From contig JAUXRX010000024.1 in assembly GCA_030681645.1 (NCBI GenBank), positions 248,001 through 312,000 of the forward strand: 64,000 bases of DNA, given 5' to 3'. Positions within the stretch are counted from its first letter, which is position 1. Each line of letters begins with the position of its first letter. Made by a program: the position numbers and the translations under genes. Source of the stretch: Archangium sp. (lineage in GTDB: Bacteria > Myxococcota > Myxococcia > Myxococcales > Myxococcaceae). A model generated the notes under the pieces. It was not told the origin of the DNA. It ran no database searches and saw only the letters and a program-made list of their open reading frames with translations. Shown here piece by piece: positions 51,281 to 59,493 of the stretch.

Positions 51281-52786
51281 ATGCAGAAGCCAGCCAATCC
51301 CCCCTCGTTCGGCGCGAAGAGCTACGCCTTCACCGAGTACGTCAACATCAAGAACTGGATCGGCGGGAACTGGCGTGAGGGCTCGTCGGGCAACTGGCTC
51401 GACATCGAGAACCCGCGGCACGGCAAGGCCATCGGCAAGATGACCATCAGCACCGCGAAGGACGTGGAGGCCGCGGTCGAGGCCGGCAAGAAGGCGTTCC
51501 CCGCATGGCGTGGCACGCCGATGCGCGAGCGCGCGCAGGTGCTCTACCGGATGAAGGCGCTGATGGAGCGCGACCTCGACGAGCTCTGCTGGCTGGTGAG
51601 CCACGAGAACGGCAAGACGTACGCCGAGGGCAAGGGCGACGTGGAGAAGGGCATCGAGTGCGTCGAGTTCGCCGCCTCGCTGCCCATGATGGCCGACGGG
51701 GGCCAGCTCGACGTGAGCCGCGGGGTGAACTGCCGCGTGACGCACGAGCCGCTCGGCGTGGTCGCCGGCATCGTGCCCTTCAACTTCCCCGTGATGGTCC
51801 CGCTGTGGATGGCGCCCAACGCGATCATGGCCGGCAACGCCTTCATCCTGAAGCCGTCGGAGGTCGTGCCTTATGGCGCGATGAAGCTGGCGTCGCTGTG
51901 GCAGGAAGCGGGGCTCCCCGACGGCATCTTCAACGTCGTCAACGGCCAGCGCGAGACGGTCGAGGCGATCGTCGATCACCCGGAGATCAAGGCCGTCGGC
52001 TTCGTCGGCTCGACCAAGGTGGCGCAGATCCTCTACGCGCGCGGCGCAGCGGTGGGCAAGCGCATGCTCTGCCTGGGCTCGGCGAAGAACCACGTGGTGG
52101 TGGTGCCCGACGCCGACGTCGCGCTCACCTCGTCGAACATCGTGGCCTCGAGCTACGGCTGCGCGGGCCAGCGCTGCATGGCCAGCTCGCTCATGGTCGC
52201 GGTCGGTGACGTGCAGAAGATCATCGACGGCATCGCGGACCACGTGCGGAAGATTCGCCTCGGGGAAGACATGGGCACGATCATCTCGGCCGCGTCGCGC
52301 GAGCGCATCCTCAAGCACATCGAGGCGGCTGAGAAGGCGGGCGCGAAGGTGGTGGTCGACGGCCGAGGCAAGAACGTGCCGGGCGCCGAGGGCCATTGGA
52401 TCGGCCCCACCGTGCTCGACAACGTCACCATCGACATGCCGGCCGGCTGCGAGGAGATCTTCGGGCCGGTGCTCTCCATCGTTCACGTCAAGACGCTCGA
52501 CGAGGCGATCAACCTGCAGCACAAGAGCCTCTATGCGAACGGGGCGGCGATCTTCACCACCTCGGGCGCGGTGGCGAAGCAGGCCAGCGAGCGGCTCGAG
52601 GCCGGCATGGTGGGCATCAACGTCGGCGTGCCGGTGCCCCGTGAGCCGTTCTCGTTCGGTGGCTTCAACAGCTCGAAGTTCGGCCACGGCGACATCACCG
52701 GGTGGGATGGGTTCAGGTTCTGGTCGCGCCCCAAGAAGGTCACCGAGAAGTGGGCTGCGGCTTCCGATGCGAGCTGGATGAGCTGA
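51281..52786 (+). CDS. mmsA: CoA-acylating methylmalonate-semialdehyde dehydrogenase
   Basis: 501 aa. Aldehyde dehydrogenase fold with catalytic C299 (GCAGQRCMASSLMV) and PFNFPVMVPLWMAPNAIMAGNAFILKPSE, FVGSTKVAQILYARGAAVGKR, and PREPFSFGGFNSSKFGHGDITGWDGFRFW, the long C-terminal signature of MmsA, which distinguishes it from other ALDHs. Oxidises malonate semialdehyde (from beta-alanine) to acetyl-CoA and methylmalonate semialdehyde (from thymine or valine) to propionyl-CoA. Closely followed by the aminotransferase gene. Confidence 0.93.
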   Translation: MQKPANPPSFGAKSYAFTEYVNIKNWIGGNWREGSSGNWLDIENPRHGKAIGKMTISTAKDVEAAVEAGKKAFPAWRGTPMRERAQVLYRMKALMERDLDELCWLVSHENGKTYAEGKGDVEKGIECVEFAASLPMMADGGQLDVSRGVNCRVTHEPLGVVAGIVPFNFPVMVPLWMAPNAIMAGNAFILKPSEVVPYGAMKLASLWQEAGLPDGIFNVVNGQRETVEAIVDHPEIKAVGFVGSTKVAQILYARGAAVGKRMLCLGSAKNHVVVVPDADVALTSSNIVASSYGCAGQRCMASSLMVAVGDVQKIIDGIADHVRKIRLGEDMGTIISAASRERILKHIEAAEKAGAKVVVDGRGKNVPGAEGHWIGPTVLDNVTIDMPAGCEEIFGPVLSIVHVKTLDEAINLQHKSLYANGAAIFTTSGAVAKQASERLEAGMVGINVGVPVPREPFSFGGFNSSKFGHGDITGWDGFRFWSRPKKVTEKWAAASDASWMS

Positions 52787-52798
52787 GGGAAGAGTTGG

Positions 52799-52837
52799 CC
52801 CCTCACCCTGACCCTCTCCCCGCTTGCGGGGAGAGGG
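52799..52837. repeat. dispersed repeat family B, copy 3
   Basis: cctcaccctgaccctctccc then an 11-bp-stem hairpin (ccctctccccg/cggggagaggg, loop cttg), in the 76-bp gap between mmsA and the aminotransferase gene. It lies upstream of the aminotransferase ribosome site, so it may attenuate readthrough between the two genes. Confidence 0.78.
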
Positions 52838-52862
52838 AATTTCGTTTCAACGGAGAGAGAGA

Positions 52863-54227
52863 ATGAGCAGCCAGTACCTGGGATACCCGAACGAGTTCGC
52901 CAAAGAGCCGATGCCGACCAACGAGATGGTCGCCCTCTGCAAGGAGCACACGCTCTACACCTGGTCGGCCGGCAACACGGTCAACCCCCTGCCCATCGCG
53001 CGCGCCGAGGGCGTGTACCTGTGGACGCCCGAGGGTCAGAAGATCCTCGACTTCAACGCGCAGCTGATGAGCGTGCTGGTGGGCCACGCGCACCCGCGGG
53101 TGATCGCGGCGATGAAGCGGCAGCTCGACGAGCTGATCTTCGTCTACCCGCAGACGGCCACGCAGGTGCGCGCGCGGCTGGGCAAGCTGCTGAGCGAGAT
53201 CGTGCCGGGCATGTCGAGCTTCTTCTTCACGCTCGGCGGCGCCGAGGCCAACGAGAACGCGGTGAAGATGGCGCGGCTCTTCACCGGCCGGAACAAGGTG
53301 CTGGCGCGCTACCGCAGCTACCACGGCGGCACGCAGCTCACGATGTCGCTCACCGGAGACCCGCGCCGCTGGGCCAGCGAGCCCGCCTCACCCGGCATCA
53401 TCCACGTGATGGATCCGACGCCGTATGAGTTCAACTTCGGCAAGACCGACGAGGAGCGCTGCGCCAATCACCTCACCTACCTCGAGGAGACCATCAAGAT
53501 GGAAGGCGGCCACACCATCGCCGCGATGATCGTCGAGACGGTGACGGGCACCAACGGCGTGCTGGTGCCTCCGAAGGGCTGGTTCAAGGGCCTGCGCGCG
53601 CTGCTCGACAAGTACGGCATCCTGCTCATCTGCGACGAGGTGATGGCGGGCATGGGCCGCACCGGCAAGATGATGGCGTACGAACACTTCGACGTGGTGC
53701 CCGACCTGGTGACGATGGCCAAGGGGCTCACCTCTTCGTACTTCCCGCTCGGCGCGGTCGGCATGAAGAAGGCCATTCACGAGCACTTCCAGAAGAACGT
53801 GTACTGGGGCGGGCTCACCTACAACTCGCACCCGGTGGGCCTGGCCACGGCCGAGGCGGTGCTGCGGGTGACCATCGACGAGAAGCTGGTCGACAACTCG
53901 GCGAAGCTGGGCGCGGTGATGCGCAGCGAGATGGACCGGCTGCAGAAGAAGCACGTGTCGATCCTCGAGGGGCGCAACATCGGCCTGTTCGGGATGATCG
54001 ACCTGCGCAAGAACAGCAAGAACGAGCCGCTCGCGCCGTACAACGGCTCGCACCCGGTGATGCCGAAGCTCGCCACCTTCTTCCGCGACAACGGGTTGTT
54101 CACGTTCACGCGGTGGAACAACTTCACCTGCAACCCGCCGCTCACCATCACCGAGGCGCAGCTGAAGGAAGGGTTCGCGATCATCGATCGCGCGCTCGAG
54201 CTGACCGACGCGGTGTTCGAGGGCTGA
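52863..54227 (+). CDS. class III (omega) aminotransferase, probable beta-alanine-2-oxoglutarate or -pyruvate type
   Basis: 454 aa, ATG with a GGAGAGAGAGA site. PLP-dependent fold I: GGAEANENAVKMARLFTG, YRSYHGGTQLTMSLTGD, LICDEVMAGMGRTGKMMAYEHFDVVPDLVTMAKGLTSSYFPLGAV with Schiff-base K287, and YWGGLTYNSHPVG. It converts beta-alanine (and beta-aminoisobutyrate) to the semialdehyde, feeding mmsA. Annotation of such enzymes varies between omega-amino-acid:pyruvate and acetylornithine-type; the neighbourhood favours beta-alanine. Confidence 0.9.
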   Translation: MSSQYLGYPNEFAKEPMPTNEMVALCKEHTLYTWSAGNTVNPLPIARAEGVYLWTPEGQKILDFNAQLMSVLVGHAHPRVIAAMKRQLDELIFVYPQTATQVRARLGKLLSEIVPGMSSFFFTLGGAEANENAVKMARLFTGRNKVLARYRSYHGGTQLTMSLTGDPRRWASEPASPGIIHVMDPTPYEFNFGKTDEERCANHLTYLEETIKMEGGHTIAAMIVETVTGTNGVLVPPKGWFKGLRALLDKYGILLICDEVMAGMGRTGKMMAYEHFDVVPDLVTMAKGLTSSYFPLGAVGMKKAIHEHFQKNVYWGGLTYNSHPVGLATAEAVLRVTIDEKLVDNSAKLGAVMRSEMDRLQKKHVSILEGRNIGLFGMIDLRKNSKNEPLAPYNGSHPVMPKLATFFRDNGLFTFTRWNNFTCNPPLTITEAQLKEGFAIIDRALELTDAVFEG

Positions 54228-54231
54228 TCGC

Positions 54232-55530
54232 ATGAACCGGCGCGCGCTGGCCTGGGTCAGCGCGGCCGTGGTGGCGATCGTCGGGGTCTCGTGGTGGCTG
54301 AGCGCCGAGGTCGCGGCGCCACTGCCGGTCCCTGGCCCCATCGTCGAGCCGGTGGCGTCTCCTCAGTCGGTGGCGATCCCAGCGCTGCTCGTGCCCACGC
54401 CGCTCCCCGAGCCCGTGGACGCAGCGGTCGACGCAGGGTCCGCGGTGCTGGCCGAGGTCGAGATCGAGGTCTACGAGAACGGGAGGCGGCTGGTGGGCGC
54501 GCGCGTGGAGCTCGAAGGCCCGGGAGGCCGCGTGGGGCGCCCCACCGACATCATGGGCTTCGCGCGCTTCACGCTCGCAGAGGGTCCATGGAGGGTGACC
54601 CAGCCCGAGCGCCGCGCCCGGGTGCCGAGGATCGACGGCGGCAAGTGGCGCGACATCGAGCTGGCCCTCGAGCGGGCACGCACCACCCCGCTCGAAGTGA
54701 GGGCGCCACTCACCCGGCTGCGGATAGACCTCCACACGCTCAAGCGGGTGCGCGGACGAGTCGTCGACCTGCGGGGCCGGCCGGTGCCGGGGGCCGCCAT
54801 CACCTCGCGCAGGTACGAGCTCGACGCCGACGCCATCGTCGGCGTCAGTCGCGGTGATGGGTCGTTCGTCTTCGAAACCGAAGACGACCCGGTGTTGATC
54901 CAGGCGCACTTCGATCGAGCGCGTTCGACCCTGCGAGGCGCCGGCGCGGACGAGACCACCCTGGTGCTCGAGCCCTGGACCACGTTGAAGGTGCAGGTGC
55001 AGGGCCCCTTCAGCGACGTTCCCGCCCACGTGCGGGTCCTTCACCGCGGGGACTTCGCGGCTGGCGGCAGGAGCGACGAGCCCATCCTGGTACCGGTCGG
55101 GGCGCTGGAGCTGCTGGCCCGGCGTGGCGCCAACGGCGCGGTGTTCTCTGGCAAGGCCTCCACGACCACGACGATGTGGCGCGACGAAAACGAGGCACAG
55201 ATCTCGCTTTCCCTCGCGGCCCCGCTGCGGGGCATGGTCGTCGACACGAGCGGTCAGCCGATGCCCGGCATCACCGTCGTCGCGCGCGAGCTGGACTTCG
55301 CTGCCCAACTGCAGCTCGCGGACGGCGGCTCGCCCGCCACCGAAGAGATCTACGGTCCCTCGACGGTCACCGACCCGCTGGGCGAGTTCAAGCTGCCCTG
55401 GCCGGGGCTGCGCTCTGCCGTCCCCGTGTACATGGTGGCCGTGACCGGCCTGTGGCGGACCCATCGGCTCACGCTGGTGGGCCTCGACGAGACGGCCCCG
55501 CTGACGGTGGAGATCGCCCCGGCGCCATGA
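54232..55530 (+). CDS. secreted/anchored protein with carboxypeptidase-regulatory-like repeats, copy 1
   Basis: 432 aa with an N-terminal anchor or signal peptide (MNRRALAWVSAAVVAIVGVSWWLSAEVAA), then a Pro/Val-rich stem (about 30-75). Two or more beta-sandwich units follow: EVEIEVYENGRRLVGARVELEGPGGR, LHTLKRVRGRVVDLRGRPVPGAAITSRRYEL (carboxypeptidase-regulatory pattern G-x-V-x-D-x-x-G-x-P-v-x-G-A), and LSLAAPLRGMVVDTSGQPMPGITVVAREL. Cell-envelope location likely, function unknown. Direct tandem duplicate of the following gene. Confidence 0.83.
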   Translation: MNRRALAWVSAAVVAIVGVSWWLSAEVAAPLPVPGPIVEPVASPQSVAIPALLVPTPLPEPVDAAVDAGSAVLAEVEIEVYENGRRLVGARVELEGPGGRVGRPTDIMGFARFTLAEGPWRVTQPERRARVPRIDGGKWRDIELALERARTTPLEVRAPLTRLRIDLHTLKRVRGRVVDLRGRPVPGAAITSRRYELDADAIVGVSRGDGSFVFETEDDPVLIQAHFDRARSTLRGAGADETTLVLEPWTTLKVQVQGPFSDVPAHVRVLHRGDFAAGGRSDEPILVPVGALELLARRGANGAVFSGKASTTTTMWRDENEAQISLSLAAPLRGMVVDTSGQPMPGITVVARELDFAAQLQLADGGSPATEEIYGPSTVTDPLGEFKLPWPGLRSAVPVYMVAVTGLWRTHRLTLVGLDETAPLTVEIAPAP

Positions 55531-55566
55531 TGATGCTCGACGAACATCACGTCCTTGACGCTGCTG
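55530..55566. promoter_or_regulatory. decayed copy of the 37-bp dyad element
   Basis: Overlaps the last codons and stop of copy 1. It aligns to the dyad at 56938-56974 through atgatg, gacgaacat and gt-c, but the inner palindrome is damaged (gaacat-c-acgtcc instead of a perfect six-on-six). It appears to be the duplicated version of that element and has probably lost operator function. Confidence 0.55.
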
Positions 55567-55612
55567 CCCCGGAGTTCGACTGCGTCGCCCGCGGTGCTCG
55601 AGGGCTGGTGAG

Positions 55613-56941
55613 GTGAACCGGCGCGCGCTCGCCTGGCTCAGCGCCGCCGTGGTGGCGATCGTCACGGGTGCGTGGTGGCTGAGCGCCGAGGTCGCGGCGC
55701 CACTGCCGGTTCCCGTCGTCGTCCCCCTGGTGGTGCCTCCGCCGCCAGTCGCGATCGCAGCGCCGCCTGCGCCCACGCCGAGCCCCGAGCCGGTCGACGC
55801 CGCCGTCGCGAAAGAGCCGCTCGACGCCGGGCGCCTCGCCGAGGTGGAGATCGAGGTGTACGACGATGGGGTGCGGCAGGTCGGCATCCGCGTCCAGCTC
55901 GAGGGCCCGGGAGGCCAGCGAGAGGGCCGGCCGCTCGACATCATGGGCGTCGCGCGCTTCACGCTCGTGGAAGGCTCGTGGCGTGTCACTGCCCCCGCGC
56001 GGCGCAACGTGAGCGTCGTGAGCGATGGAGGCAACCACTTCGATGAGCTGCGGGCGCTCGCCCTGGCCCGCACGACGCCGTTCGAGGTGCGGGCGCCGGT
56101 GACTCACCTCCGCCTCGACCTCGCCCGGCGGCGGACCGTCCGCGGACAGGTGCTCGACGTGAAGGGCCGGCCCGTGGCTGGCGCAGCCATCGACCTGATC
56201 CAGGAAGTGCCCCGCACCCGAGACCTGGACCTCGCCATCAGGCTGAGGGGAACGGCCGCGGTCACCGACGCGGTGGGGCGCTTCGAGTTCGAGGCAGACA
56301 CCGAGAGCGTGGTGATCCAGGCGTGGTCGGGCAATTCGCGCTCGCTCCCGCGCCTGGTGAAGGCGCCCGGCGAGCGGACGCTGGTGCTCGAGCCGTGGAC
56401 GCTCCTGCAGGTCAAGGTCGTCGGCGCGGGCAACGCGCCAGCGTGCCTGCGCGTGACCCGGCGGGGGGAGTTCGTGGCGGAAGGCTCGTCAGACAGACCC
56501 ATCGAGGTGCCAGAGGGCGCGGTGGACATCTTCGCGATCCGCAGCGCCTGGGGCCGTGCCTACTCGGGCCGCACCGAGGCGACCCGTGCCGAGGTCGAAG
56601 ACGGTGAGGCCCTCGTTCGCCTCAAAGCGGTTCAGCCGATCCGGGGGCGGCTGGTCGACGCTTCGGGGTGGCCCGTTCCGGGCGTGACCGTCAGCGTGGG
56701 CGCAGTGGACCCCGCGAGCGCCGAGATGCTTCCAGATGGAGGCGTCGTGTGGCCACCCGCGCCCCGCGCCGGAGCCTCGGCCGTCAGCGGCCGCACCGGT
56801 GAGTTCAGTCTCACGGCGGCAGCCTGCGACGACCCCACCTGGTTGGTGATGGCCGGCGGGGCCTGGCGCACGACGCGACAGGTGCTGGTGGGGCTCGACG
56901 ACGCGCCGCTCGAGGTGCCGATCGAGCCCGTGCCTCAATGA
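55613..56941 (+). CDS. secreted/anchored protein with carboxypeptidase-regulatory-like repeats, copy 2
   Basis: 442 aa, GTG start at 55613 (MNRRALAWLSAAVVAIVTGAWWLSAEVAAPLPV). Same domain plan as copy 1: anchor, Pro/Ala stem, beta units EVEIEVYDDGVRQVGIRVQLEGPGG, LARRRTVRGQVLDVKGRPVAGAAIDL and LKAVQPIRGRLVDASGWPVPGVTV. Nucleotide identity with copy 1 is highest over the first 100 bp, while the middle has diverged, so the duplication is not recent. Ends at the TGA inside the dyad element. Confidence 0.82.
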   Translation: MNRRALAWLSAAVVAIVTGAWWLSAEVAAPLPVPVVVPLVVPPPPVAIAAPPAPTPSPEPVDAAVAKEPLDAGRLAEVEIEVYDDGVRQVGIRVQLEGPGGQREGRPLDIMGVARFTLVEGSWRVTAPARRNVSVVSDGGNHFDELRALALARTTPFEVRAPVTHLRLDLARRRTVRGQVLDVKGRPVAGAAIDLIQEVPRTRDLDLAIRLRGTAAVTDAVGRFEFEADTESVVIQAWSGNSRSLPRLVKAPGERTLVLEPWTLLQVKVVGAGNAPACLRVTRRGEFVAEGSSDRPIEVPEGAVDIFAIRSAWGRAYSGRTEATRAEVEDGEALVRLKAVQPIRGRLVDASGWPVPGVTVSVGAVDPASAEMLPDGGVVWPPAPRAGASAVSGRTGEFSLTAAACDDPTWLVMAGGAWRTTRQVLVGLDDAPLEVPIEPVPQ

Positions 56942-56974
56942 TGTTTGACGAACATAATGTTCATGAAGCATCAT
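56938..56974. promoter_or_regulatory. 37-bp near-palindromic operator candidate with overlapping -35
   Basis: Perfectly centred on base 56956. Outer arms atgatg/catcat and inner arms gaacat/atgttc are exact, and 3 of 6 bases pair between them, giving 15 of 18 positions. A consensus-like -35 ttgacg (56945-56950) overlaps the left arm and a possible -10 catcat sits about 18 bp further, 8 bp before the ATPase start codon. A dimeric repressor site controlling the ATPase gene is the simplest reading. Confidence 0.6.
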
Positions 56975-56981
56975 CTGTCGC

Positions 56982-58274
56982 ATGGAGCTCGACTTCGTCA
57001 ACCGCACCGAAGAGCTGGCACAGCTCGATGAGCACGCGCGCGCCGGGGGCCTGCTGGTGGTGTTCGGGCGGCGGCGGGTAGGCAAGACCCGGCTGCTGAC
57101 GCAGTGGCTGAAGCGCCGAGAAGGCCTCTACAGCCAGGCCATCGAGGCCTCGAAGGAACAACAACTGCAGCAGGTCTTCGACGACCTGCGCCCCCAGCTC
57201 GCGTCCAGCATCGTGCCGAGGAGCTTCGGTGAGCTGCTCGAGCTGCTCGACCTTCAGGCGAAGGACTTCGTGTTCTGCCTCGATGAGCTGCCCTACCTCG
57301 TCGCGGCAGACCCTTCGCTGCCCAGCGTGCTGCAGCGCTGGATCGATCACCGCAAGCGCAAGAAGAGCTCACTCATCCTGGCCGGCTCGAGCACGCGGAT
57401 GATGAACGACCTGTTCCTGAACCGCGGCGCCCCGCTCTTCGGCCGGGCCAGGAAGATCCTCGAGGTCGCTCCGATGAGTTACCGCGCGTTCTGCAAGGCG
57501 TGTGGTCAGAACCCGGCGTCGAAGGAAGCGTTCGTTCGCTTCTCCCTCGTGGGCGGCGTGCCGAAGTACTGGGAGCTGGTGCGGCGCGGTCAGAGCTCGA
57601 TCGCGCTGGCCGAGGAGCTGTTCTTTGGCTCGTCCCCTGCCCTCGAGTTCGAGCCGTCCCGCCTGCTCAAGGACGAAGGGGTGCTGGGCCTCACCGCGCC
57701 CGCGGTGCTCGAGGCCGTCGGCCGCGGCTCACACAAGCCGTCGGAGATCGCGGCTCGGCTCGGCACTCCGCAGACCAACCTGTCGCGGCTGTTCCAGGTG
57801 CTGCTCGATTCGAAGCTGCTCGAGCGGGAGCTGCCCTTTGGCGAGAGCGTGCGCACCACCAAGCGGACCCTGTACAAGTTGGCGGATCCGACCATGCGGT
57901 TCTGGTTTCGCGTGTACTCGCCTCATCGATCGCGGTGGCGCACGTACTCGGCGGCGGAGAAGCAGAAGCTGCTCGAGGATCACGCGTCGACGGTGTTCGA
58001 GGACCAGCTGCGCGCGCGGTGGCCGGGCAGCTCGCGGTACTGGGAAGCCGACGTCGAGCTCGACTTCGTTCGGGAAGACGAGGCTGGGCTCGTGGTGAGC
58101 GAGGTGAAGTGGGCGACGCTCGGGAAGGGCGAGGCGAAGGCGATGACGGGGGAGCTGGAGAAGCGGTTTCGCCGGACTGCTCTTGGACAGACGCATGCTC
58201 ACGCGCGGTTCGAGGTGCTCGACGCGGGCGCGTTGCGGTTGATCGGCGAGGGCCCTCGACCTCGCTCGGGCTGA
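56982..58274 (+). CDS. ATPase_2/DUF234-type protein with PD-(D/E)XK-like C-terminus
   Basis: 430 aa. P-loop VFGRRRVGKTRLL (GRRRVGKT), Walker B FVFCLDELPYLV, sensor-like SSLILAGSSTRMM, PLFGRARKILEVAPMSYRAF. A winged-helix follows (PSEIAARLGTPQTNLSRLFQVLLDSKLLERE), and the C-terminus carries EADVELDFVREDEAGLVVSEVKWATLGK, a D-x(n)-E-x-K nuclease core. This is the archaeal ATPase family COG1672, usually solitary in bacteria, with suspected mobile or defence-like behaviour but no proven function. The last codons overlap a degenerate family A repeat. Confidence 0.87.
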   Translation: MELDFVNRTEELAQLDEHARAGGLLVVFGRRRVGKTRLLTQWLKRREGLYSQAIEASKEQQLQQVFDDLRPQLASSIVPRSFGELLELLDLQAKDFVFCLDELPYLVAADPSLPSVLQRWIDHRKRKKSSLILAGSSTRMMNDLFLNRGAPLFGRARKILEVAPMSYRAFCKACGQNPASKEAFVRFSLVGGVPKYWELVRRGQSSIALAEELFFGSSPALEFEPSRLLKDEGVLGLTAPAVLEAVGRGSHKPSEIAARLGTPQTNLSRLFQVLLDSKLLERELPFGESVRTTKRTLYKLADPTMRFWFRVYSPHRSRWRTYSAAEKQKLLEDHASTVFEDQLRARWPGSSRYWEADVELDFVREDEAGLVVSEVKWATLGKGEAKAMTGELEKRFRRTALGQTHAHARFEVLDAGALRLIGEGPRPRSG

Positions 58275-58276
58275 AC
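58253..58276. repeat. degenerate family A repeat overlapping the ATPase 3' end
   Basis: ccctcgacctcgctcgggct is about 80 percent like the family A consensus ctcgactccgctcggggtga and encodes the C-terminal GPRPRSG plus stop of the ATPase. The repeat seems to have inserted or evolved at the gene end and supplied its final residues. Confidence 0.5.
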
Positions 58277-58311
58277 GGATTGGGCCAGCTCCCCACAGCC
58301 CGTCTTCGTAC

Positions 58312-59493
58312 TCAGAAGAACTGGTACACGCCGAAGCTGAAGCCCGGCGTCGGACGCCCCACCAGCGTCACCGCTACGTCGGCGCGTACTCCCGTCTTCA
58401 CCAGGCGCGGCACCAGCAGGCGCAGACCTCCACCCGCTGAGAGCAACGGCTGCACGTGCTGGTCGTCATCAGCGAGCGCTCCATCGACGAAGGCTGCGAC
58501 GACGATCGCGAACCAGGTCGAGTCGAACACGGTGGCGCGCAGCTCGGCGTTCACCAGGGCGAAGCGCTGCGTACGCACCAGGCTGTCGGCGTACCCGCGG
58601 ATCAGATCGAGCCCGCCCAGGTAGTACCGCAGCTCGGTCGGCGCGTCGGTCGACAGCCCGCCCTGCACCCGCACCGCCACGTTGAAGCGCTCGCCCAGCA
58701 GCTTGAACCAGAGCAGCTCGAGGAAGAGCTGTGCGTAGAGCGGCTGTGGCGCGGTGAAGGCCGAGCCCAGCGTCTCCCTCAACTCGAACGACCAGCCGGT
58801 CTGCCGCAAGCGCACCGTGTCCACCCGGCCCATGCGCACGAAGCTGGTGAGCTGACCGGCGAAGAGCGTGGGCGGCAGCACCGGCGCGCCCTCGAGTGGA
58901 TCGAGGTACTCGTCGCGGAACACCTCGAGCTTGAGCCCGGCGCGGGTGACGTCGTTGAGCTCGCCGCTCACCTCCGCGATGCCACCGAGGCGGCGCCGGA
59001 CGTACTCGGGCCTGGGGCGGAACAGGTAGTCGAGCTGGATGAGCCCCATGAGGCGCTTGCCGAACAGCCGCGGATCCCTGAGCCACCCCTGCCCTCCGTT
59101 GTAGAGGTCGAACCGCTCGTAGCGCACGCCCCACTCGAGGTAGCGCCCGAACCAGTTCACGTCGTTGGCGCCCACGCGGAACCACCAACGCCCGCCTCCG
59201 ATGCCGAACGAGAAGAGCGGGTTCAACGAGAAGCGCTCTTCGAGCTCGTAGACCGCGACCCGGCTGCCGTCGTCGCGCACGAGGACCTTCGACTCGATGC
59301 GGCTGAAGAGGTCGGTGTTCCACAGGCGCGTGGTGCCCAGCTCCCAGGCTTCCTGGCTCACCAGCTCGCCCGCGCGCCAGGGCAGCTCGCGGAGGACCAC
59401 GAACTCCTTCGTCCACGAGACGCCCTTCACCTCCACCGTGTCGATGCGCTGCGGCCACTGGCTGAGGACCAGCGTGAGCAGCAGCGCGCTCAC
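58312..59493 (-). CDS. BamA/TamA-family outer membrane protein with one POTRA domain
   Basis: 393 aa, GTG start at 59493 overlapping the M20 stop (GTGA). Short signal (MSALLLTLVLS). One POTRA repeat (RIDTVEVKGVSWTKEFVVLRELPWRAGELVSQEAWELGTTRL) and then a beta-barrel with alternating strands, including the lid-lock-type motif LGGLDLIRGYADSLV (VRGF/IRGY) and a terminal aromatic (FGVYQFF). Smaller than TamA and with a single POTRA, so it is probably a specialised Omp85 transporter. Coupled to an exported peptidase gene. Confidence 0.82.
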   Translation of the reverse strand: MSALLLTLVLSQWPQRIDTVEVKGVSWTKEFVVLRELPWRAGELVSQEAWELGTTRLWNTDLFSRIESKVLVRDDGSRVAVYELEERFSLNPLFSFGIGGGRWWFRVGANDVNWFGRYLEWGVRYERFDLYNGGQGWLRDPRLFGKRLMGLIQLDYLFRPRPEYVRRRLGGIAEVSGELNDVTRAGLKLEVFRDEYLDPLEGAPVLPPTLFAGQLTSFVRMGRVDTVRLRQTGWSFELRETLGSAFTAPQPLYAQLFLELLWFKLLGERFNVAVRVQGGLSTDAPTELRYYLGGLDLIRGYADSLVRTQRFALVNAELRATVFDSTWFAIVVAAFVDGALADDDQHVQPLLSAGGGLRLLVPRLVKTGVRADVAVTLVGRPTPGFSFGVYQFF

